Shown here: one piece after another, positions 31,305 to 40,184 of the stretch | Numbering within the stretch: the stretch's first letter is position 1 | How the letters are laid out: every line of letters begins with the position of its first letter | Translations under genes and position numbers: made by a program | Notes under the pieces: generated by a model | What the model was told of the DNA's origin: nothing | Databases searched by the model: none | What the model saw: the letters and a program-made list of their open reading frames with translations, nothing else | Assembly (NCBI GenBank): GCA_938037185.1 | Contig: CALHQK010000009.1 | Span: 1-46,656 of the forward strand | Direction: 5' to 3' | Source of the DNA: an uncultured Riemerella sp. | GTDB lineage: Bacteria; Bacteroidota; Bacteroidia; Flavobacteriales; Weeksellaceae | DNA length: 46,656 nt

Positions 31305-32183
31305 TTAATTTTTGTTTTTATAGGCTAAAATAGTGTTTTTCATCAACATGGCTCTGGTCATAGGGCCTACACCGCCTGGAACAGGCGTGATGTGACCAGC
31401 TTTCTTTTCGCAGTCATCAAAATCTACATCGCCGACTAATTTATAGCCTTTTTTCTCATTGCTGTCTTCCACTCGGGTAATTCCTACATCTATGACCACA
31501 GCACCATCTTTTATCATTTCTGCTTTCAGAAACAGCGGACTTCCTAATGCCGTGATGACAATGTCCGCCTCTTTCGTAAGCTCCTCTATATTCTGGGTGT
31601 AAGAGTGGGCGAGGACAACGGTGGAGTTGCCAGGATTGCCTTTTCTTCCCATCAGAAGGCTCATAGGTTTTCCTACGATGCGGCTTCTTCCGATAACCAC
31701 GCAGTGTTTTCCTTGAGTGTCTATATTATATCTTTCTAAAAGCTGCATAATTCCGAAAGGTGTGGCAGGGAGAAACGCCTCCATTTCCAAAGCCATTTTG
31801 CCGAAATTCTCTGGATGGAAGCCATCTACATCTTTGCTGGGGTCTATTGCCATGATGATTTTTTCTTGGTCTATATGCTTGGGCAGAGGCAGCTGGACGA
31901 TAAATCCATCCACTTCGGGGTCATTATTTAGAGCTTCTATTTTTGCTAAAAGTTCTTCCTCTGAAACGGTGTCGGGCAGTTTTACTAAGGATGAAACAAA
32001 GCCTACTTCTTCGCAGTCTTTTATTTTGTTATTGACATAGGCAATACTTGCTCCGTTTTCACCGACTAAAATAGCTGCCAGATGAGGAGGTCTTTTCCCA
32101 CCAGCGACAATGTTTTTTACTTCTTCTTTTACTTCTTCTTTTATTTCTTTGGACACTTTAAGTCCATCTAAAATTTGTGCCAT
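31305..32183 (-). CDS. folD: Methylenetetrahydrofolate dehydrogenase/cyclohydrolase
   Basis: FolD interconverts 5,10-methylene-, methenyl- and 10-formyl-tetrahydrofolate in one-carbon metabolism. The 292-residue product contains the catalytic-Lys region SIAYVNNKIKDCEEVGF, the signature DGFIVQLPLPKHI, the NADP site VVIGRSRIVGKPMSLLM and the closing TPVPGGVGPMTRAMLM. Length and motifs are ordinary for the family. It sits 28 bp after the Sel1-repeat gene and 8 bp before queE, so it is very likely co-transcribed with queE. Confidence 0.97.
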   Translation of the reverse strand: MAQILDGLKVSKEIKEEVKEEVKNIVAGGKRPPHLAAILVGENGASIAYVNNKIKDCEEVGFVSSLVKLPDTVSEEELLAKIEALNNDPEVDGFIVQLPLPKHIDQEKIIMAIDPSKDVDGFHPENFGKMALEMEAFLPATPFGIMQLLERYNIDTQGKHCVVIGRSRIVGKPMSLLMGRKGNPGNSTVVLAHSYTQNIEELTKEADIVITALGSPLFLKAEMIKDGAVVIDVGITRVEDSNEKKGYKLVGDVDFDDCEKKAGHITPVPGGVGPMTRAMLMKNTILAYKNKN

Positions 32184-32211
32184 ATTTTTTATTTTCTAAT
32201 TAATTTAAATT

Positions 32212-33390
32212 TCATTTATTTTCCGCTCTCCATGCGTATACTTTTGTGGGATTTTCTTTTATAAGTTTTTCATTTCGCTCAAAGAGGGCTGTTGCGAGAT
32301 TTTCATCTTTTGTGGCTTTTAGATAATATTCTTTGGCTTTTTGCAGGTCTTTTTTAAATTTAATCCCCGCATGATACATTGCTCCCAGTGAGGAAATACT
32401 CATTTCTTCGTCAATGGCTTCCCCTTTTCTGAACCATTCCACCGCCTTGTCATAGTTCTTTGGCAAATCTCCACCGAGCGTGTAGAGGTATCCGAGATTA
32501 TAGATAGCTTTCGGATTTCGCAAATTGGCTGCTTTTTCCATCCATTCTATTCCCTGCTGGGTATTTTTCACTTGTGGATTGTCTTGCAGATAGATGAAAG
32601 CTATATTATTCATCGCATCCACATCACCCAGATTAGCCGCTATTTTATACCATTTTAAGGCTTTTGTAAAGTCTCCTTTATTTTCTCCTTTGTCATTATA
32701 ATAGATGTAAATCATACCCAAATAACTAGGAAAAGCTACCTCAGTAGGGAAATTCTCATGCCCCCAAGTGTAGAGTTCTATGGCTTTTGGGATATTTTGT
32801 TTTACTTCTTCCCCTTTAAGATAAAAATAAGCAACTTGCACCAGTCGTTGCTTGTCTTTGGTCATTTTCACTGATTTTTCTATCAGCTCCAAATTTTTCT
32901 CGTAGTTTTTCTCCACACCCCAGCCCATATAATACATATACGCCAAGTTATCCACCGCAGAGGAACTCCCCAGATTAGCTCCTTTTTGGAAAAGCTCTAT
33001 TGCTTTTTTGTAATCTTGCTTCACACCTGTGCCATCTCGATACAGAAGTCCTAAATTATTACAAGCATCTGCATGATTGGATTTCACGGCTTTTTCTAAC
33101 AATTTCACAGCTTTTCCATAATCTTGTTTCACTCCAGCCCAGCCTTTTATGTAAATAGTCCCAAGCGTGTTCTGTGATTCTGCATTGCCTTTATCAGCTG
33201 ACTTTTGGAACCATTGTAAGGCTTTTTCATTGTCCTGTGGATAGCCCTTTTCTCCCATAAAATAGGATGATGCGAGATAAAACATCGCTTCTGCATCCCC
33301 TTTTTCGGATTTTTTCAGCAAGTCATCTTGAGCCTGTATCAATCCTGAAAAGAAAATTAAAACTATTATTAATAAAGTTCTCATAGCCAT
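32212..33390 (-). CDS. Exported Sel1-like repeat protein
   Basis: A 392-residue protein with a signal peptide (about residues 1-20, ending IQAQ). The rest is a run of about eight to nine Sel1-type TPR helices. Each carries an A..YLA..Y..G.....D..KA..W..KAA..G pattern, for example YPQDNEKALQWFQKSADKG and GVKQDYKKAIELFQKGANLG. Such solenoids are protein-protein scaffolds; a periplasmic or outer-membrane adaptor role is likely, but the partner is unknown. It lies 9 bp from pgi and 28 bp from folD in the same orientation. Confidence 0.9.
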   Translation of the reverse strand: MAMRTLLIIVLIFFSGLIQAQDDLLKKSEKGDAEAMFYLASSYFMGEKGYPQDNEKALQWFQKSADKGNAESQNTLGTIYIKGWAGVKQDYGKAVKLLEKAVKSNHADACNNLGLLYRDGTGVKQDYKKAIELFQKGANLGSSSAVDNLAYMYYMGWGVEKNYEKNLELIEKSVKMTKDKQRLVQVAYFYLKGEEVKQNIPKAIELYTWGHENFPTEVAFPSYLGMIYIYYNDKGENKGDFTKALKWYKIAANLGDVDAMNNIAFIYLQDNPQVKNTQQGIEWMEKAANLRNPKAIYNLGYLYTLGGDLPKNYDKAVEWFRKGEAIDEEMSISSLGAMYHAGIKFKKDLQKAKEYYLKATKDENLATALFERNEKLIKENPTKVYAWRAENK

Positions 33391-33399
33391 TAGTTTTTG

Positions 33400-35040
33400 T
33401 TATTTGTTTGTTTTATAATAGTTTATCAGCCCATTCGTAGAAGAATCATGGGAAGAAATTTTATCAGAATTGATAAGTTCGGGTAAAATTCTGTTTGCAA
33501 GGGCCTTTCCGAGTTCTACCCCAAATTGGTCAAAACTAAAAATATTCCAAATCACTCCCTGAACGAATATTTTATGCTCATACAAAGCGATAAGCTGCCC
33601 CAGCGAAAAAGGATTTAACTCTTTGAACAAAAATGAATTTGTCGGAATATTTCCTTGGAAAATCTTATAATTTACCAGTTTTTCTATTTCAGCAACAGAT
33701 TTATTGGTTTTTTGTAACTCATCTAAAACCTGCTCTTTATCCTTTCCAAACGCCAAAGCCTCTGTCTGCGCAAAGAAATTCGCCAAAAGTTTTTCCTGAT
33801 GGTCAGAAACCGAATTACAAGACTTCGCATAAGCGATAAAATCCGACGGAATCAGCTCCGTTCCCTGATGAATAAGCTGATAGAATGCGTGCTGCCCGTT
33901 AGTTCCTGGCTCTCCCCAGATAATCGGTCCAGTTTCATAATACACAAATTCCCCATTTCTATCCACAGACTTACCATTGCTCTCCATATCGCCCTGCTGA
34001 AGGTAAGCAGGAAAACGGTCAAGATACTGAGAATAAGGCAAAACAGCATGCGAACTTGCATCAAAAAAGTTTCTGTACCAAATGCCCAGCAATGCCATCA
34101 ACACTGGAACATTTTCAGAAAAATCTGCTTTTTGGAAATGAATATCCGTGTCGTTTGCTCCTTTTAAAAGTTGTTCAAAATTATCATAACCAATTGATAA
34201 TACTATGCTTAGACCGATAGCAGACCAAAGCGAATAGCGACCGCCGACCCAGTCCCAAAATTCAAAAATATTTTCTTCTGCGATTCCAAATTTCTTAACC
34301 TCAGAAACATTAGTAGAAAGCGCCACAAAGTGCTTCGCCACATCTCCCTCGCTGCCAGATTTTAAGAACCAATCCTTTGCAGAATGGGCATTGGTCATGG
34401 TTTCCTGAGTGGTGAAGGTTTTAGAAGCAATAATGAATAGCGTAGTCTCTGGGTTGAGGTTTTTAAGCGTTTCGGCTAAATGATTTCCATCTACATTAGA
34501 CACAAAATGTACATTCAGCCTTGTTTTAAAATGTTTCAATGCAGAGCAGACCATCATTGGCCCTAAATCCGAACCTCCAATCCCAATATTCACCACATCC
34601 GTGATTTCCTTTCCCGAAAACCCTTTGTGCTCGCCCGAAATCACCTTTTCCGAAAAAGTTTTCATTTGAGAAAGAACTCTTTTCACATCGGGTTTTATAT
34701 CTTTCCCATCCACTAAAATCGGCTGGTCAGAAAAATCTCTCAAAGCCGTGTGGAGAACCGCCCTTTCCTCGGTTTCATTTATTTTTTCGCCTGAAAACAT
34801 TGCAGAAATTGCCGTTTTCAGTTCGCATTCTTCAGCCAATTGGAGCAAAAGATTTTTTACCCTTTCATCGATTAGATTTTTAGAAAAATCAAACAAAAAG
34901 TTTTCTCTTTTTATAGAAAATTCTTCGAAACGATCAGGGTTTTCAGCAAAAAGCTTCCTTAAATCAAAGTTTTTTTCAGCAAAATATTCATCCAGACCTT
35001 TCCAAGCCTTGGTCTGGGTAGGGTTTATTTTTGGTAGCAT
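33400..35040 (-). CDS. pgi: Glucose-6-phosphate isomerase
   Basis: Pgi interconverts glucose 6-phosphate and fructose 6-phosphate in glycolysis and gluconeogenesis. The 546-residue product is the long E. coli/eukaryote-like form. Visible signatures are VNIGIGGSDLGPMMVCSAL, FIIASKTFTTQETMTNA, the family pattern WVGGRYSLWSAIGLSI, the GEPGTNGQHAFYQLIHQGT segment with the catalytic His, and the second signature NPFSLGQLIALYEHK. It opens the pgi - Sel1 - folD - queE cluster. Only 24 bp separate it from the gene upstream, so the transcript may begin further up. Confidence 0.97.
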   Translation of the reverse strand: MLPKINPTQTKAWKGLDEYFAEKNFDLRKLFAENPDRFEEFSIKRENFLFDFSKNLIDERVKNLLLQLAEECELKTAISAMFSGEKINETEERAVLHTALRDFSDQPILVDGKDIKPDVKRVLSQMKTFSEKVISGEHKGFSGKEITDVVNIGIGGSDLGPMMVCSALKHFKTRLNVHFVSNVDGNHLAETLKNLNPETTLFIIASKTFTTQETMTNAHSAKDWFLKSGSEGDVAKHFVALSTNVSEVKKFGIAEENIFEFWDWVGGRYSLWSAIGLSIVLSIGYDNFEQLLKGANDTDIHFQKADFSENVPVLMALLGIWYRNFFDASSHAVLPYSQYLDRFPAYLQQGDMESNGKSVDRNGEFVYYETGPIIWGEPGTNGQHAFYQLIHQGTELIPSDFIAYAKSCNSVSDHQEKLLANFFAQTEALAFGKDKEQVLDELQKTNKSVAEIEKLVNYKIFQGNIPTNSFLFKELNPFSLGQLIALYEHKIFVQGVIWNIFSFDQFGVELGKALANRILPELINSDKISSHDSSTNGLINYYKTNK

Positions 35041-35064
35041 AAATTTTAATTATTTTTTTGAATT

Positions 35065-35784
35065 TTAATATCCATCCCGAAAATTAAGTTTAAAAACAAA
35101 TGGAAAATCTACTATATTAGTTCCTCTATAGCTTGCAGGAGTCCATTTCTTCTTTTTGTTATAGTGTAAACATCTTACTATCATATTCATAAATTCCTCA
35201 TTATCAGCAACAGGGTCAGCATGGATAAACTGTAAATCTCCTTCTGTATTAACTTCAAAATAAGTAGTGATACTGAAATCCTGATTCCAATTAAATTTAT
35301 CAGAATTGAAACAAACCATGAATTTCTTTCTGAAACCTTCTATTCCATCTGGATGAATCGCAGAAACATAGCTTAACTTGTCAGTAGGGATATTATTAAT
35401 AAACTCATTTGGGACAAATAAAAATCTCGCAACAGCTTTTACTTTTTGGCCGTTTAGTTCCGCTGGCTGCCAGTTTTTGAGGTAGGGAAGGGCAGATTTT
35501 ATCATATCATAAGCACACTGGTTATTTGCCACCGCCGCTTTATCTTCCTCTTTTACTATCGCAACACTTCCATCCACATTTACTAAAACTTTCACATTTA
35601 TTGCTTCTTTTTTATTGGGACAAGTCTGATAATTTTTCTCTTTTAGCACTTTCGCTAAATCTGAATAAAACCCTTTATAGCCGTCTTTATAGGAATCTTG
35701 TTTCTTAGGATACATATACAGCACTTGTGCATTTAGATTTAGAAAAGCACTGAACAACAGCATTATTAGAATTAGTCTTTTCAT
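35065..35784 (-). CDS. Exported protein with two TonB_C-like domains
   Basis: A 239-residue protein with a signal peptide (MKRLILIMLLFSAFLNLNAQ). Two consecutive halves each look like the C-terminal domain of TonB-type energy transducers. The first has NVKVLVNVDGSVAIVKEED, then IKSALPYLKNWQPAELNGQK. The second has ITTYFEVNTEGDLQFIHAD, then IVRCLHYNKKKKWTPASYRG. There is no N-terminal membrane anchor with a Pro-rich linker, so it is not a functional TonB; it may bind partners in the periplasm. The two halves diverge strongly in sequence. It lies 24 bp upstream of pgi. Assignment is by pattern only. Confidence 0.75.
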   Translation of the reverse strand: MKRLILIMLLFSAFLNLNAQVLYMYPKKQDSYKDGYKGFYSDLAKVLKEKNYQTCPNKKEAINVKVLVNVDGSVAIVKEEDKAAVANNQCAYDMIKSALPYLKNWQPAELNGQKVKAVARFLFVPNEFINNIPTDKLSYVSAIHPDGIEGFRKKFMVCFNSDKFNWNQDFSITTYFEVNTEGDLQFIHADPVADNEEFMNMIVRCLHYNKKKKWTPASYRGTNIVDFPFVFKLNFRDGY

Positions 35785-35844
35785 AATTTTTTGTTTCCAA
35801 AGATAAAGATTTTTTTCTCAAAATTCTATCATTAGGGTAATTTA

Positions 35845-35871
35845 AAAATCCCTGCGCACAGCAGGGATTTT
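35845..35871 (-). terminator. Terminator of the DUF4349 lipoprotein gene
   Basis: AAAATCCCTGC (35845-35855) pairs perfectly with GCAGGGATTTT (35861-35871) around a 5-nt loop, with T residues following on the minus strand. It starts 6 bp after the stop. Confidence 0.9.
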
Positions 35872-35877
35872 CATCAT

Positions 35878-36807
35878 TTATTTTTCTTCTTCTTTTTTAT
35901 CTGATTTTTTCCAAAATTTCTTTCTGTTTCTCCAAACAAAGATTCCTAAAATGCCCGCTAAAATAAACATCCAAGCGTGTGCAACTAATATTAAAAACTG
36001 CTGGAATCCGTAGAAACCATCGGCAAAAGCCTCTTTGATACTATATCCAAAACCGCCTTGGTATTTATTTTTTAAACTCTTAGTATTTGGTATTTCTACT
36101 TGCGAGATTTTTGATTTTGGTTCCGAAAGATAGATTTCCACAGTGCTGTATTTCAGTTCATCAGCGAGATTTAAATCATTTATTTTCTGGTAAATAAGCT
36201 CTCGCTCGTTCTCATTGACTGCTTCCGCATTTTTTATTGTGTTGGTCTGTTGCGAAAGCTGGGCTTTGTGTTTAGCCATTCTTTGTTTTTCTAATTCAGC
36301 CATTTTGATGTTCGTACTCACATCTTCTGCTGTGATTATGCGCTCTCGGAGGAATATGTTTTTGTCATTCAGCTGTTTTAAGAAATCTGATAACTTTTCC
36401 GTCGGCACCCGCACTTGCATTTGGTTTTTAGTGATATATTCACGGACAAGCATGGATTTTTCATCAGACTGAGGAAATACTTTTTCCTCCAAAACTTCGC
36501 TGCGATAATTGCTGAGCGTTACAAAACCGCCCATTTCCTTTAATGTGTTTTCTATGTAAATAGTTGCCTGATATACATCCGAAACCTCCATGTTTACATC
36601 TGCTTTTCGCACGAACTTCTTACCCTCCACTTCTTGAGAGGCAGCCATAGATATAGGTGCAGTAGCACTATCCGCAACAGCTTCTGATTCTAAGTTTTTT
36701 AAATCAGTCACTGCATAAGCCGCTTCTGACTCATTTTTTTTAGCACAAGAAGCAATAATGACTAAAAACACTAAACTAAAAACAATTTTTTGAGTAATGG
36801 ATTTCAT
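35878..36807 (-). CDS. DUF4349 domain lipoprotein
   Basis: A 309-residue protein. The N-terminus has a lipobox, VFLVIIASC, so it is probably a lipoprotein. The DUF4349 domain follows, with FVRKADVNMEVSDVYQA, MQVRVPTEKLSDFLKQLND and ERIITAEDVSTNIKMAELE. A coiled-coil stretch rich in Lys, Gln and Glu covers about residues 165-215, and one membrane helix lies near the C-terminus (ILVAHAWMFILAGILGIFVW) with a Lys-rich end. So it is anchored at both ends, perhaps spanning the periplasm. The role is unknown. It is divergent from the M48 protease gene across 238 bp. Confidence 0.88.
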   Translation of the reverse strand: MKSITQKIVFSLVFLVIIASCAKKNESEAAYAVTDLKNLESEAVADSATAPISMAASQEVEGKKFVRKADVNMEVSDVYQATIYIENTLKEMGGFVTLSNYRSEVLEEKVFPQSDEKSMLVREYITKNQMQVRVPTEKLSDFLKQLNDKNIFLRERIITAEDVSTNIKMAELEKQRMAKHKAQLSQQTNTIKNAEAVNENERELIYQKINDLNLADELKYSTVEIYLSEPKSKISQVEIPNTKSLKNKYQGGFGYSIKEAFADGFYGFQQFLILVAHAWMFILAGILGIFVWRNRKKFWKKSDKKEEEK

Positions 36808-36983
36808 AATAATTCATATTTAAAATTAATACCCCAAAATTCCGCTAAAAAATATTTTAAGATTTGTAAATTTAGAATAATTTTTTTGAAAAACAATTTT
36901 CTAATATAAATAATTGAAAAACAGTTTTTTGTAAATAAACTGCTTTTGTAAAATACATGATTTTTACTGCTTTTAGAAAATTC

Positions 36984-37015
36984 TTGTATTTTTTGAGTAA
37001 TAAAATGTAAATTTG
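36984..37015 (+). promoter_or_regulatory. Promoter of the M48 protease gene
   Basis: TTG (36984-36986), a 21-bp spacer and TAAATTTG (37008-37015), an exact -7 element 30 bp before the ATG. The remaining 36808-36983 is AT-rich, with a repeated ACTGCTTTT but no other clear signal. Confidence 0.6.
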
Positions 37016-37045
37016 TAAAGTAAAAATCTCTAAAATATACCAATT

Positions 37046-37864
37046 ATGTTTAAAAAAGTAATTTATTTAGGTCTTATGGCAGGAGCAGTTCACCTTGCTG
37101 ATGCTCAAAAAATTAATTTAGGAAAAGCTCTAGATGCAGGAGCAAAAGGAGTAAAAGCACTGACTTTCTCTAACGCTGATGCAGCAAGACTTTCTAAAGA
37201 ATCTGTAGACTGGATGGATAAAAACAATCCAGTAGCGGGCAAAAACAGCCCTTATACAAAAAGGCTAAACCGCCTTTTCGGAAAACACAAAAATCAAGAT
37301 GGGCTTACTTTAAATTATAAAGTATATTTAGTAAGAGATATCAACGCTTTCGCTGCTGCTGATGGAAGCGTGAGAGTTTTCTCTTCTCTTATGGATATCA
37401 TGACTGATGATGAGCTTTTGGCTGTTATCGGACATGAAATCGGGCATGTGAAAAACGAAGATACTAAAGACGCCATCAAATCTGCATACACTAGAGCTGC
37501 ACTTGTAGATGCTGCTGGAGCTGCAAGTAACACAGTATCAAAACTTAGCGACTCTCAGTTAGGAAGCATGGCAAATGCGTTCTTGGATTCTTCTCACAGC
37601 AGAAAACAAGAAAGCCAAGCGGATGACTATTCATACCAATTCATGAAATCCAATGGTTATAATGTAGTAGGAGCTTACACTGCATTCAAAAAATTAGAAC
37701 TACTAGCAGGAGGTGCTAAAGAAAACGGATTCCAAAGAATGTTCAACTCTCACCCAGACAGTGGAAAAAGAGCTGAAGCAATTAAGAAAAAAGCGATAAA
37801 AGACGGTCTTTGGAAAGATCCAGGAACAGTAGAACTTCCAAAAACTAAAATTGTTCAAAAATAA
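37046..37864 (+). CDS. Exported M48-family metalloprotease
   Basis: A 272-residue secreted zinc peptidase with a signal peptide (about residues 1-20, ending HLADA-Q). The catalytic motif is AVIGHEIGHVKNED (HEIGH at residues 130-134), and the third zinc ligand is probably the Glu in SRKQESQADDYSYQ. It lacks the membrane helices of HtpX and the TPR tail of BepA, so it resembles the small soluble Bacteroidetes M48 proteins. A role in periplasmic or outer-membrane protein quality control is likely by analogy. It is monocistronic, with a promoter (36984-37015) and a perfect terminator. Confidence 0.92.
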   Translation: MFKKVIYLGLMAGAVHLADAQKINLGKALDAGAKGVKALTFSNADAARLSKESVDWMDKNNPVAGKNSPYTKRLNRLFGKHKNQDGLTLNYKVYLVRDINAFAAADGSVRVFSSLMDIMTDDELLAVIGHEIGHVKNEDTKDAIKSAYTRAALVDAAGAASNTVSKLSDSQLGSMANAFLDSSHSRKQESQADDYSYQFMKSNGYNVVGAYTAFKKLELLAGGAKENGFQRMFNSHPDSGKRAEAIKKKAIKDGLWKDPGTVELPKTKIVQK

Positions 37865-37870
37865 AACAAG

Positions 37871-37902
37871 AACTTCTCTCAGATTTGAGAGAAGTTTTTT
37901 TA
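37871..37902 (+). terminator. Terminator of the M48 protease gene
   Basis: AACTTCTCTCA (37871-37881) pairs perfectly with TGAGAGAAGTT (37886-37896) around a 4-nt loop and is followed by further T residues. It lies directly after the stop. Confidence 0.95.
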
Positions 37903-37922
37903 TTAAAAAAGTGATAGGATTT

Positions 37923-37951
37923 TTGTAGTAGAAAAAAAAAGTTTATATTTG
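37923..37951 (+). promoter_or_regulatory. rplU-rpmA promoter
   Basis: TTG (37923-37925), an 18-bp spacer and TATATTTG (37944-37951), an exact Bacteroidetes promoter, 32 bp before the ATG of rplU. Confidence 0.85.
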
Positions 37952-37983
37952 CAAACTAATTTTAAAATTAAATACTTATAACA

Positions 37984-38541
37984 ATGTTTGCAATCGTAGA
38001 GATAGCGGGGCTTCAATACAAAGTAGAGCAAGACCAAAAGTTATTTGTGAACCGTTTAGCAGGAGACAAAGGAGCAAAAGTTTCTTTTGACAAAGTTCTT
38101 TTAACTTCTAACGGAACTGTAACAGTAGGCGCCCCAGCTGTAAAAGGAATCGCTGTAGAAGCAGAGATTTTGGATCATGTCCAAGCTGATAAAGTAATCG
38201 TTTTCAAAAAGAAAAGAAGAAAAGGTTACAAAGTAAAAAATGGTCACAGACAACAGTTGACTCAAATTCAGATTACTTCTATCACTGGTTTTTCAGGAGG
38301 AGCTAAGAAGAGCACAAAGGAAACTGCTAAGCCAGAAGTTGCTGGTGCAGATAGAGACACTGTAGATTTCAGCGAAGACCACGAACTTAACTACAAATTA
38401 AAAAAGTTCAATCTTTCTCAGTCTAAAGAAAATAGAGAAACTCTAGTATCTCTTGCTGAAGGAAAAGCAACTCTTCCTCATGCAGAAGTAGATGCTTTGA
38501 TTGAGAAAAACATCGCTAAATTTAAAGAATTAAAAAAGTAA
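37984..38541 (+). CDS. rplU: 50S ribosomal protein L21 with C-terminal extension
   Basis: L21 binds 23S rRNA in the large subunit. The first 100 or so residues are the ordinary protein: MFAIVEIAGLQYKVEQDQKL, VGAPAVKGIAVEAEILDH, the basic FKKKRRKGYKVKNGHRQQLT and the final QIQITSITGF. An extra segment of about 80 residues follows, charged and probably helical, with KATLPHAEVDALIEKNIAKF near the end. Total length is 185, against about 103 in E. coli. The extension is not a frameshift artefact, because the same frame ends cleanly 27 bp before rpmA. Similar extensions occur in Flavobacteriia (recalled, not searched). Confidence 0.97.
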   Translation: MFAIVEIAGLQYKVEQDQKLFVNRLAGDKGAKVSFDKVLLTSNGTVTVGAPAVKGIAVEAEILDHVQADKVIVFKKKRRKGYKVKNGHRQQLTQIQITSITGFSGGAKKSTKETAKPEVAGADRDTVDFSEDHELNYKLKKFNLSQSKENRETLVSLAEGKATLPHAEVDALIEKNIAKFKELKK

Positions 38542-38567
38542 TAAACCCTTAAAAACCATAAAATAAA

Positions 38568-38825
38568 ATGGCACACAAGAAAGGAGTTGGTAGTTCCAAA
38601 AACGGTAGAGAGTCTCACTCTAAAAGATTAGGCGTGAAGATTTTTGGTGGTCAGGAAGCTATTGCTGGGAACATCATTGTAAGACAAAGAGGTACTCAGC
38701 ACCATCCAGGTGAAAATGTAGGAATGGGTAAAGACCATACATTATTTGCCCTTGTAGATGGTAAAGTAGTTTTCACTAAAAAGAGAGATAACAGATCTTT
38801 TGTATCTGTAGAACCAAATGCTTAA
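38568..38825 (+). CDS. rpmA: 50S ribosomal protein L27
   Basis: An 85-residue protein that lies near the peptidyl-transferase centre. It opens MAHKKGVGSSKNGRESHSKR and carries GGQEAIAGNIIVRQRGTQHH and GMGKDHTLFALVDGKVVF, all standard for L27. The N-terminus begins directly with AHKKG, with no propeptide of the kind seen in Firmicutes. It is co-transcribed with rplU (27-bp gap), in the usual order, and ends at a strong terminator. Confidence 0.98.
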   Translation: MAHKKGVGSSKNGRESHSKRLGVKIFGGQEAIAGNIIVRQRGTQHHPGENVGMGKDHTLFALVDGKVVFTKKRDNRSFVSVEPNA

Positions 38826-38844
38826 GAAGCATTGATAAAAATCC

Positions 38845-38876
38845 AAAAAGCCTTAGTTTTCTACTGAGGCTTTTTT
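38845..38876 (+). terminator. rplU-rpmA terminator
   Basis: AAAAAGCCTTAG (38845-38856) pairs with CTGAGGCTTTTT (38864-38875), with one G-U pair and a 7-nt loop, and ends in a T run. Confidence 0.9.
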
Positions 38877-38900
38877 ATATGAATATAAATCGATTTTATT

Positions 38901-40100
38901 ATGAATAACGATATTTTACTGAATATAGCTAGTGAATTCGGGACACCTTTGTATGTATATGATGCTGAATCAATCAAAAATCAATACCAAAATTTAACTT
39001 CAGCTTTTCCCGAAAAAACAAAATTTTTCTACGCTTGTAAAGCATTGACTAACATCAACATATTAAAATATGTAGAACAGCTGGGCGCAAACCTTGATTG
39101 TGTCTCTATCAACGAAGTCAAACTTGGACTCAAAGCAGGATTTGCTCCTGAGAAAATCTTATTCACGCCTAACTGTGTAGACCTCACAGAGATAGAAGAA
39201 GCTATGAAACTGGGAGTTCATATCAACATCGATAACATCTCCATTTTAGAGCAGTTTGGGAATAAATACAGTGACTCCTACCCTATTTTCATCAGAATAA
39301 ATCCTCACATATACGCGGGAGGAAACCACAAAATATCCACAGGGCATATTGATTCTAAATTTGGGATTTCTATCCATCAGCTCCGCCATATAGAAAGATT
39401 AGTAAAATCCACAAAACTGAATATTGAAGGGATGCATATGCACACGGGCAGCGAAATCAGAGACCCAGATGTATTCCTACAAGGAATGGAAATCATGTTC
39501 GAATTAGTGGAGCATTTTCCTAATTTGAAATACATTGACATGGGCAGCGGTTTCAAAATTTCTTACCACTCAGATGATATGGAAACAGACATTGCTTTAC
39601 TTGGTAAAAAAGTGGAAGATGCTTTCCTTGGCTTCTGCAAAGAAAACAATAAAGAGCTGGAACTTTGGTTCGAGCCAGGAAAATATTTAGTGGGAAAATC
39701 TGGACATTTCTTGGTAAATGCCAATGTTATTAAACAAACTACTGCTACGGTTTTCGTGGGAGTAAATTCTGGGTTTAATCACCTCATCAGACCTATGTTC
39801 TATGATTCCTACCATATCATAGAAAACCTCTCTAACCCTACAGGAACGGAGAGAATCTACACCGTGGTGGGAAATATCTGTGAGACAGACACTTTCGCTT
39901 GGGATAGAAAACTCAATGAAGTCCGCGAGGGAGATATTCTGGTTTTCAGAAATGCAGGTGCGTATGGTTTTGAGATGAGTTCTAACTTTAATTCTAGACT
40001 AAAACCTGCCGAGGTTCTTTGGCTGAATGACAAAGCACACCTCATCAGAAAAAGAGAAGTTTTTGAAGATTTATTAAAAAATCAAATAGAAGTTCTGTAA
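38901..40100 (+). CDS. lysA: Diaminopimelate decarboxylase
   Basis: LysA is a PLP enzyme that decarboxylates meso-diaminopimelate to L-lysine, the last step of lysine synthesis. The 399-residue alanine-racemase-fold protein has the PLP Lys in KFFYACKALTNINIL, the barrel stretch NIEGMHMHTGSEI, the phosphate-binding YIDMGSGFKISY, LWFEPGKYLVGKSG, and the catalytic Cys region VVGNICETDTFAWD. It starts MNNDILLNIASEFGTPLYVY. It follows the rpmA terminator by about 25 bp, so its promoter must be very close or read-through is used. It is 84 bp upstream of miaB. Confidence 0.95.
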   Translation: MNNDILLNIASEFGTPLYVYDAESIKNQYQNLTSAFPEKTKFFYACKALTNINILKYVEQLGANLDCVSINEVKLGLKAGFAPEKILFTPNCVDLTEIEEAMKLGVHINIDNISILEQFGNKYSDSYPIFIRINPHIYAGGNHKISTGHIDSKFGISIHQLRHIERLVKSTKLNIEGMHMHTGSEIRDPDVFLQGMEIMFELVEHFPNLKYIDMGSGFKISYHSDDMETDIALLGKKVEDAFLGFCKENNKELELWFEPGKYLVGKSGHFLVNANVIKQTTATVFVGVNSGFNHLIRPMFYDSYHIIENLSNPTGTERIYTVVGNICETDTFAWDRKLNEVREGDILVFRNAGAYGFEMSSNFNSRLKPAEVLWLNDKAHLIRKREVFEDLLKNQIEVL

Positions 40101-40184
40101 GTGAAATATTTTTGGGAATAGAAAATTTCCAACTTAAATCTGTCAATTTGGCAGAAATTTTATATCTTCGTAAAAAATTAGAAT

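Noticed and set aside
36900..36990. Direct repeat ACTGCTTTT and weak hairpins upstream of the M48 gene
   Set aside because: Short, AT-rich and imperfect; expected by chance in such DNA.
36804..37043. 79-codon open frame on the minus strand
   Set aside because: It is very AT-rich, lies in the divergent promoter region of two genes and overlaps the M48 gene's promoter; no protein-like pattern.
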